Shown here piece by piece: positions 20,434 to 25,887 of a stretch of DNA of 25,887 nt. Made by a program: the position numbers and the translations under genes. Each line of letters starts with the position of its first letter. Positions within the stretch are counted from its first letter, which is position 1. The notes under the pieces were generated by a model. The model saw nothing but the letters and a program-made list of their open reading frames with translations, was not told the origin of the DNA and ran no database searches. The stretch is from a virus, in IMG/VR virus record IMGVR_UViG_3300002053_000067, positions 1-25,887 of that record; one strand, 5' to 3'.

Positions 20434-23400
20434 TTTCTCATTACATCCTCAATATTGGCTGTCAAAATTATTTGCTGCCGCACATGCTTTCTGCATTGGT
20501 CAACTAAAGCATTCAAAATTTCCCGCTGTGTATTTTCATCTAATTTATTCCATCCCGACATCCTAACTTGTGGAACCACAACCCGTTTCAATAATTTCTT
20601 CAAACCTTCTTCGTATTGCTTATATCGTCCCTGATTTAAATACCAGTTAGAACCAATCCGCCGACTTAAATCTTTTACTTCCGCTCCAACCCTATCAAAT
20701 TCTTTTTGCACGTCTTTGGGCAAACTTTTGTAAACCCGCCTTGCAGCTTCATTCTGTTCCTCAAACATTTCCTTTGCAAAATCAAAATTCTCCCGCTCCA
20801 TCCTGGCTTTTCTTTCCTGTGCTTCAATTGCCGGTCGGGTTAATTTAATTGCCTTCTGAACCATCGGGCCAAGTTCATCCCAATCAACGCCGTACATTTG
20901 ATGGGCATAATGATTTTTAATTCTTGCCGATTCACTGCCCGCAGTTGGCTCATAAATCTGTGCTCCGATTCCATGAATAGCTAATGGTGAAGTCCACAAG
21001 GCTGTTCCTACTCCCTGGTATCTAACAGCATCAGCTACATCTTGCAAAAACATCGGAGCGATTTTTTCAACAACATACTCCTCCATAAACTCCGGTTCCC
21101 ACCGCATTTTTTTACCAAGAAAAGTTGTACCGGTTGCAACATCAATCGGGATTGTTGCTGTCGGACTTAGTTTACCCCGCATAAATCGCAGGGCAGTATC
21201 CAGCCAGTCTTTATGGTAAATCCTCCCTGTAGCTGTGGCTTTTTTCTGCTGTAATACCATTTGTGCCACAACTCGCATCATTTGCGTATGTTGACCAAAG
21301 AATGTAATACGGGCATTATCTTTTCTGATTTTTGCAAAATCTGAAGATCGGGGATCAAATTCGACAGTAACATCAGGAATCAAATCAGCCAATGCTAAAA
21401 TCAACATTCCGATTCCAAACGCCTGTAATAAATCAGCCGCAGCTTCTTTCCGAATGTGGGATTTGGTCGCCCAATCTGTCATACTTCTGGCTGTTGCCAG
21501 ATACAATCGGGGGGACCAGAATATTGCACCTAATTCTGGGGCATATTTTTCAAATTTACCACCGGGCTTTCCCAATGCCCGGCCAGTAAGATTTCCAATA
21601 TGGTTTAATACTTCTTTGATTTCTGCTATTGAAATGTTTTGTGGAATGATGGTATCAGAAACTCCATGTTGTTCGCACCATTGATAAAAAAGATTTGAAC
21701 GGATATTATTTAGAGTAGTAACAAAAGCTCTATCAGAAGCCTGCACCATTTTACCAATGCCGGGAATTCGATGGGCTAATTCGCTAACAAATAATTCCTC
21801 ACCTTTTATTCCGCCCCCGATTTCTGTAATTAGTTTGGGGCCATATTTTTGAATTAAATTATATCGGGGATCAGTTTTCATTTCCAGTTCGGCAAGTTGT
21901 GTATATTCAGAACTAAAAAATGCTCGATAGCCTTTGCCTACACCTTGTCCCCAGATTTTAGGATGGTTTGGTGCGACCATTAGAGCTTGAATTCCACCGG
22001 CTGAAAAGTCGCAGGAACAGACCATTGCTTTTAATAAGTTAAATGGTTCACGGGCAATTTGTAATAGTTTTTGAGTTTTAGTTAGCGGGCGTTTTCTGAA
22101 ACCTTTTTCTAAAATGTTTGTTCCAAAAAATTTATCAAACATTTTAATCCCGCTTTTATGCGGTTGGACATCAGCCAATAAATCTTCAAAAAATCGGGAC
22201 AAAGTTAAATAATCACCAGTAGGCAAATTTGATTCTCGAATAGATTGAGCTAATTCTGTAATTTCATCCCGACTAAATTTTTCCTGAAACTCAGTTAACA
22301 TCGAGCGGGCATAACCTTCTGCTGCTTTTCTTGCAATCCGGCTGGCAATAATCGGGTCTTTGGTTTCAAGGTCTTTCCGCACTTCTTCAATCTTGCCAAA
22401 CTTTTTATGAATAGCTTCTTTCATTTCTTTCCGAAGTTCTGGTCGTTTAGCTTCATATTCAATCAATTCAGTTTCAAATTTTTTGGCAATTTCTAATCGG
22501 CGGCGAGTTGATTCTGGAATGTCTTGAGTTTCCCCTGTAATTTCTTCTAATTCTGCTAAATACCTTGCTTTTTCAACATCCCCCAAATTACTTTCCCTGA
22601 TCCTTTTCGCAGCGGTTTGTATATTTTCAACTGATGGTGCCGCCATTTCAGCTAATCCGTGCGGCACATTCATTCCACCAGGCACCAAGAAACCAAGCAA
22701 ACCCCCACCAGCAGCAGCCTCCCCAATTTGTTTTACCATTGACCCCCAGGCTACAGAACCATCCGCCCTTCTCGGAACACTACCACGCAAAGCGGCAGGA
22801 ATTATTAAACTTGCTCCCTCTTGACTGGCTTCTTCTAAACTTTCAACAAGAGCACTTTTTAAAGCATTGCCAGTGATATTTCGCAAATCACCCACAGCTT
22901 GTTTCCATAATTTTCCTCTAAGATTTCGGGCAAGTCCTTTAAGTGATGCTTTTCCCGCTTCTTTAAATTTTAGTATTTTACTAACCCCATACATTTCAAG
23001 AGCAGCTTCAGCTAAACCCCCAAGCCCGTATTCCAATAATGCCTGCCGCTCCGATGCTCCTTCAGCTATTGCCCCTTTATATGCCGATTCTCCTCCTACT
23101 GCAAAACCAATCATAAACGGATATGCCAATGAATAACCACCGCTTGCAACTGTTGATGCCAAATATGGTGCTCCTTCCCCGATTACATTCAATGCCCATC
23201 CACCAAGACCAGCACGAGTTCGAGGTAATTTTTCTGCGGCTGCTGCAATATTTTCCTGCACTACTGCCTGTTCTTCTTCAAATGATTTTCCAGTAAGCCG
23301 TTCTATTCCCCGCATCGGCAAACCAAAGCCCGGAGTTTTCTTCAACAACGGTGTAACTTTCTCAACCGCACCAACAGCAGCTTCACCGAGTGTCAAAAAC

Positions 23401-23540
23401 CCTCTGGCAGTAGCAGTGCCGAGTTCTGCAATTCGGCCACGAGGTTCAATATCAACCCAAACATTTTTCTCTGAAACATCTTCCCAATCATCGGCAGGAA
23501 AAATTTCTGCTTCAGTTGCATCTACCCAATCACCTGCCAC
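20430..23540 (-). CDS. Large putative internal virion/ejection protein with LPD38-like domain
   Basis: The 1036-residue protein starts at GTG 23540, five bases after GGAGGT. The N-terminal 300 residues are rich in Gly and Ala with hydrophobic segments (about residues 110-190 and 265-300), suggesting contact with membranes. A charged helical middle (residues 310-440) follows. The region near residues 640-860, with VEFDPRSSDFAKIR, FGQHTQMMRVVAQMVL, and RGKLSPTATIPIDVATGTTF, resembles the LPD38 domain of phage polyvalent and giant structural proteins. A helical end includes SRRIGSNWYLNQGRYKQY. Such proteins are often injected with the DNA. Neighbours on the same strand are a coiled-coil protein and a tail fibre, in line with a virion role. 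Confidence 0.7.
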   Translation of the reverse strand: MAGDWVDATEAEIFPADDWEDVSEKNVWVDIEPRGRIAELGTATARGFLTLGEAAVGAVEKVTPLLKKTPGFGLPMRGIERLTGKSFEEEQAVVQENIAAAAEKLPRTRAGLGGWALNVIGEGAPYLASTVASGGYSLAYPFMIGFAVGGESAYKGAIAEGASERQALLEYGLGGLAEAALEMYGVSKILKFKEAGKASLKGLARNLRGKLWKQAVGDLRNITGNALKSALVESLEEASQEGASLIIPAALRGSVPRRADGSVAWGSMVKQIGEAAAGGGLLGFLVPGGMNVPHGLAEMAAPSVENIQTAAKRIRESNLGDVEKARYLAELEEITGETQDIPESTRRRLEIAKKFETELIEYEAKRPELRKEMKEAIHKKFGKIEEVRKDLETKDPIIASRIARKAAEGYARSMLTEFQEKFSRDEITELAQSIRESNLPTGDYLTLSRFFEDLLADVQPHKSGIKMFDKFFGTNILEKGFRKRPLTKTQKLLQIAREPFNLLKAMVCSCDFSAGGIQALMVAPNHPKIWGQGVGKGYRAFFSSEYTQLAELEMKTDPRYNLIQKYGPKLITEIGGGIKGEELFVSELAHRIPGIGKMVQASDRAFVTTLNNIRSNLFYQWCEQHGVSDTIIPQNISIAEIKEVLNHIGNLTGRALGKPGGKFEKYAPELGAIFWSPRLYLATARSMTDWATKSHIRKEAAADLLQAFGIGMLILALADLIPDVTVEFDPRSSDFAKIRKDNARITFFGQHTQMMRVVAQMVLQQKKATATGRIYHKDWLDTALRFMRGKLSPTATIPIDVATGTTFLGKKMRWEPEFMEEYVVEKIAPMFLQDVADAVRYQGVGTALWTSPLAIHGIGAQIYEPTAGSESARIKNHYAHQMYGVDWDELGPMVQKAIKLTRPAIEAQERKARMERENFDFAKEMFEEQNEAARRVYKSLPKDVQKEFDRVGAEVKDLSRRIGSNWYLNQGRYKQYEEGLKKLLKRVVVPQVRMSGWNKLDENTQREILNALVDQCRKHVRQQIILTANIEDVMRK

Positions 23541-24508
23541 GTTTTACCTCCATCGTAGGAAACTCTTGTTTCACCTGTTTTTTTATTTTGTTGATATTTT
23601 GGTTCAATAGTTTTTTCTTTTTTCTTTGGTATTACTTCACCTTTAAATATCGGGGCAAAACCTCTAAATTGTGTTGTATCTATTTTTAATGCTTTTTGTT
23701 TTTCCCGCAGCATCCCCTCATTTAATGTTCCCGGCTTTCTTCCTGCTCCCGCTGCTGCTGTCGCTTCTGTTAATTTTGAGGCACTCTTAATCGGGGCAGA
23801 AAAATCAGGGATCAATCGAGACATTACTTCCCGTCTTTCCTGATGCAATGTTTCAATTTGCGACAAAACATTTTTCCGTATTTCTCCCGTAGCCGTTTCT
23901 GCCTGCTCCTCCAATGCTGCAATTGAAATTGTCAGTTCCATTAGTCTTTGTTGCGGGTCTGCCTGTTTAAATGCTGAAAGCGGAAAATTGTAACCAATAG
24001 CCTGAAGTTTTTTTTGTTGCACGGCTTCTGGACTTAAAGACCATTCTTGTCCAAGTTTATCAATTATAGCCAATTCTTGTAATTTATTCTGTAAACCAGT
24101 TTGAATTTGCTGTATTGCCTGTTGCCGCTGCGTTTGCAAACCATCTAAATCAGGCTGAATTTTTCCTCGAATTGTTGTTGCCGCCAGTTCATATTTAGTA
24201 TTCAAAGCTAAGAGTTTTTCCCGTTTCTTGTCAATTGGACCCCGCATATTTTCTATTTCTCGCCGTTCAATTTGATATTTTTGTTTCAGTGTGTCCATTT
24301 GATAGCGAGCATTAGAAGTGGCAGTTTGTTGAGCAATCTTAACTTCTTGTTCAATTTGATTTAATTGTTGCTGGTATTGTTGATTCAACAATCCCTCTGC
24401 ACTAAAATCTTCTTCCTGCTGTATCGGCAGGGGTGTTGATTTCACATATTGTCCACCAGCCCCGTAATAAGTCCAACCGGCTCTTTGTTGAGGTTCTAAA
24501 AGCGGCAT
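23522..24508 (-). CDS. Coiled-coil putative virion protein
   Basis: The 328-residue protein starts at ATG 24508 behind AAAGGAGAGAAA. After a short Pro/Gly-rich head it is dominated by Gln/Glu-rich coiled coil (about residues 38-240; for example LNQQYQQQLNQIEQEVKIAQ, ERREIENMRGPIDKKREK). The C-terminal part is basic and disordered and ends in a small strand motif (GETRVSYDGGKTWQVIG). Such proteins occur beside ejection proteins in short-tailed and other phages as internal or tail-tube-associated components. The gene overlaps the large gene by 19 bases, so the two are probably translated together. No enzyme motif is visible. Confidence 0.65.
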   Translation of the reverse strand: MPLLEPQQRAGWTYYGAGGQYVKSTPLPIQQEEDFSAEGLLNQQYQQQLNQIEQEVKIAQQTATSNARYQMDTLKQKYQIERREIENMRGPIDKKREKLLALNTKYELAATTIRGKIQPDLDGLQTQRQQAIQQIQTGLQNKLQELAIIDKLGQEWSLSPEAVQQKKLQAIGYNFPLSAFKQADPQQRLMELTISIAALEEQAETATGEIRKNVLSQIETLHQERREVMSRLIPDFSAPIKSASKLTEATAAAGAGRKPGTLNEGMLREKQKALKIDTTQFRGFAPIFKGEVIPKKKEKTIEPKYQQNKKTGETRVSYDGGKTWQVIG

Positions 24509-24530
24509 TTTCTCTCCTTTTATTCTTCCG

Positions 24531-24555
24531 ATTTAAGGTTTTTCGCACCTTAAAT
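24531..24555. promoter_or_regulatory. Perfect palindrome between divergent genes, operator or leader hairpin
   Basis: ATTTAAGGT (24531-24539) and ACCTTAAAT (24547-24555) are perfect inverted repeats around a seven-base loop. They lie 23 bases upstream of the minus-strand coiled-coil gene, in the 24509-24643 gap between genes read in opposite directions. This fits a dimer-binding operator, or a hairpin in the 5' leader that protects the structural transcript. On the minus strand TTATTA and TACTAT stand 17 bases apart just upstream of the palindrome, a weak promoter candidate. Confidence 0.5.
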
Positions 24556-24643
24556 ATAGTAATTTCCTATAATGTTTTTAATAATAACAAAGCGATATAA
24601 AAATATGCTACTATTAATACGCTTTGGTTCAATCAAGGTCTTA

Positions 24644-24802
24644 ATGAAAAAAGCAGAAACTGCTCTAAACTCACAAAATTGTGATGAATTTCTAAAGTTA
24701 TTGGCAGAAATCTCTTTTGAAACCAACTGGCTTAAAAATCAATTACAAGAGCAATTACAAAAGAAACCTGAAATAATAAATAAACTCATTGATATTCTTT
24801 AA
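24644..24802 (+). CDS. Small helical protein, isolated on the plus strand
   Basis: The 52-residue protein is read from ATG 24644, six bases after AAGG; the frame stays open upstream to 24572 but that part has no ribosome binding site. It is acidic-basic and helical (KKAETALNSQNCDEFLKLLA, KNQLQEQLQKKPEIINKLID). It stands alone on the plus strand between two minus-strand virion genes and shares the bases TTAA of its stop with the stop of the tail fibre gene. It could be a small regulator or an added cargo gene. Real coding is likely but not certain. Confidence 0.5.
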   Translation: MKKAETALNSQNCDEFLKLLAEISFETNWLKNQLQEQLQKKPEIINKLIDIL

Positions 24803-25887
24803 GTAATACTTCCACCAGTATCTGTAAATTCATTTGCTGTGCTTCCTGCCGGTTGTGTTCCTGCTTTATAAATCCACCCCATTGAACGGGCACTTAATCC
24901 CCAAGCGGGCCGCGTCCCTGTATCATCATTTTCATAAGAATAAAGATTACTTCCTCTTTCAGCAGAAATTCCTCTTGCTATATTACTAACATAATTCTCA
25001 TTAAGCTGAACATAAGTGCATGCAAAAGCTTTCAGACCATGCCCTTGTGTTGCACTTGTCCCTAAATAATAACCGTATCTTATAAATTGTGTACCAAAAT
25101 TACTTATAAGAGCAATACATTGGTCAGAGTCACCTGAATCAGATTTAGTACGTATTTTAAGATTATAAAGTCTAATTTCATCTAAGTGACAAGCACTAAT
25201 TTCCACAGCATAACCATTGTAACCCCCGTGGTCTAAATATACTGATTGTGTAGTATGCAAATCAGTAGCATTGGCTTCTCCTGTATTTCCATAAATATAT
25301 AATCTACCCCCGCCCCAAAATCCTCGAAAAGCTAAAGTATCAGTCAAAGTATAAGTACCATCAGCAAACTGAACTGTAATTACTACTCCTGTTTTTATAT
25401 TCCTACCTATAGCATCTATTGCAGCCTGTAATTCTGCTTGTGACATACTATTATTAAGATTTACAGTACGAGTAGTATCCTCTATTTTAACTCTATCAAG
25501 AAATTCAAGAGCCGTTTCCCCAGAATTTACTACGGCAGATTTTCCAGCCGAACCAGTAAAATTAGCAGGCGTGTCAGTTAATCCAACAAATGTGCTTGCC
25601 CCACCACCAGCATTATCATCAACATACTTTTTATTAGCAACCTCATAATCAGCATCAGGTGCAGCAGATGGTGTTATTGGAAATACACTAAACGTAGTAT
25701 TGCCAGAAGCATCAATAGTCATTACATCCGTATCAGAAGCAGAACCTATAGTACCGCCATCAGGAATAATTAAATTACCACCTAATGTTATAGTAGTAGA
25801 TGTAATTGAAATTTCTGCTGTTCCGCCGATTTCAAGTGTTAGTGTATCGGCTGCACGATTAATACTACCACAAGTTAATTCACCTGT
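24799..25887 (-). CDS. Tail fibre / tail spike protein, N-terminus outside window
   Basis: The minus-strand frame is open from the window end to TAA at 24801-24799 (362 codons seen); an internal ATG at 25722 is not the true start. The N-terminal visible part has the repeat style of phage fibre proteins (LTLEIGGTAEISITSTTI, NLIIPDGGTIGSASDTDVM, TIDASGNTTFS) and a PDADYEVANKKYVDD linker, a common fibre motif. From about residue 125 of the visible part a Gly/Asn-rich region (VQFADGTYTLTDTLAFRGFWGGG, LDEIRLYNLKIRTKSDSG, QLNENYVSNIARGISAERGS) has the repeat rhythm of a right-handed beta helix, as in tail spikes that bind or cut surface polysaccharides. No catalytic residues can be named. Confidence 0.8.
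   Translation of the reverse strand, partial: TGELTCGSINRAADTLTLEIGGTAEISITSTTITLGGNLIIPDGGTIGSASDTDVMTIDASGNTTFSVFPITPSAAPDADYEVANKKYVDDNAGGGASTFVGLTDTPANFTGSAGKSAVVNSGETALEFLDRVKIEDTTRTVNLNNSMSQAELQAAIDAIGRNIKTGVVITVQFADGTYTLTDTLAFRGFWGGGRLYIYGNTGEANATDLHTTQSVYLDHGGYNGYAVEISACHLDEIRLYNLKIRTKSDSGDSDQCIALISNFGTQFIRYGYYLGTSATQGHGLKAFACTYVQLNENYVSNIARGISAERGSNLYSYENDDTGTRPAWGLSARSMGWIYKAGTQPAGSTANEFTDTGGSIT

Noticed and set aside
20419-23610. Several plus-strand open frames of 60-90 codons opposite the large minus-strand gene
   Set aside because: They lack ribosome binding sites and are of low-complexity, antisense composition; the minus-strand protein is coherent over 1036 residues.
24799-25722. 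Tail fibre gene starting at the ATG at 25722
   Set aside because: The same frame stays open to the window end and encodes typical fibre repeats, so that ATG is internal.
1-25887. CRISPR array or long tandem repeats
   Set aside because: No evenly spaced direct repeats were seen; repeated strings are short codon-level or ribosome-binding-site motifs.
1-25887. Stop codon reassignment
   Set aside because: TAA, TAG and TGA all end genes at expected places, with the next gene starting at once; no conserved protein is interrupted in frame except the deleted endonuclease.

Overview
The window is part of the genome of a tailed double-stranded DNA phage (or prophage) of a bacterium. It is AT-rich and densely packed with start/stop overlaps of the ATGA, TAATG and GTGA type, and it uses strong GGAGG/GGGGG ribosome binding sites with ATG, GTG and TTG starts. 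All three stop codons are used normally. A predicted lipoprotein suggests a Gram-negative host. The host cannot be named from this sequence, and no tRNA, integrase, terminase, capsid or endolysin gene is visible.

Layout. (1) 1-3450, plus strand: small early-type proteins of mostly unknown function, an HNH homing endonuclease at the left edge and a broken HNH copy. (2) 3450-6879: a nucleotide-metabolism-like group (DUF5664-type dNTP diphosphohydrolase-like protein, DUF1937/deoxyribosyltransferase-like protein, calcineurin-like phosphoesterase), a LAGLIDADG endonuclease and three unknown proteins. (3) 6876-14068: a replication/recombination block with a family A DNA polymerase (3'-5' exonuclease plus polymerase), a Cas4/RecB-like nuclease, an HD-domain protein, a Sak4-like RecA-fold ATPase, small zinc proteins, an HNH-AP2 endonuclease and a putative ssDNA-binding partner, closed by an intrinsic terminator. 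(4) 14140-17906: a DNA methyltransferase, a structured noncoding region, then a TOPRIM-primase/SF3-helicase fusion. (5) 17903-20307: small proteins, including a 29-residue membrane peptide and a lipoprotein with a C-terminal membrane segment (candidate unimolecular spanin). (6) 20260-25887, minus strand: an XhlA/holin-like membrane protein, a 1036-residue LPD38-like putative ejection protein, a coiled-coil virion-type protein and a tail fibre/spike that runs off the window. One small plus-strand gene sits between the last two.

Most notable signal. Three homing endonuclease genes, of HNH, LAGLIDADG and HNH-AP2 type, sit exactly at the end of a neighbouring gene. In each case a second, diverged version of that gene end lies on the far side of the endonuclease. 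This suggests that each element brought a replacement gene end with it, leaving the host gene intact and the old end stranded. A second signal is a short N-terminal peptide, I-P-L-P-P, shared by three otherwise unrelated proteins, with a looser version on the Sak4-like ATPase. The polymerase has leucine at the position equivalent to E. coli Pol I Phe762.

No gene-free stretch exceeds about 150 bases. The larger gaps (2243-2399, 3044-3173, 14069-14139, 15478-15629, 24509-24643) each hold putative regulatory or structured elements, described below.
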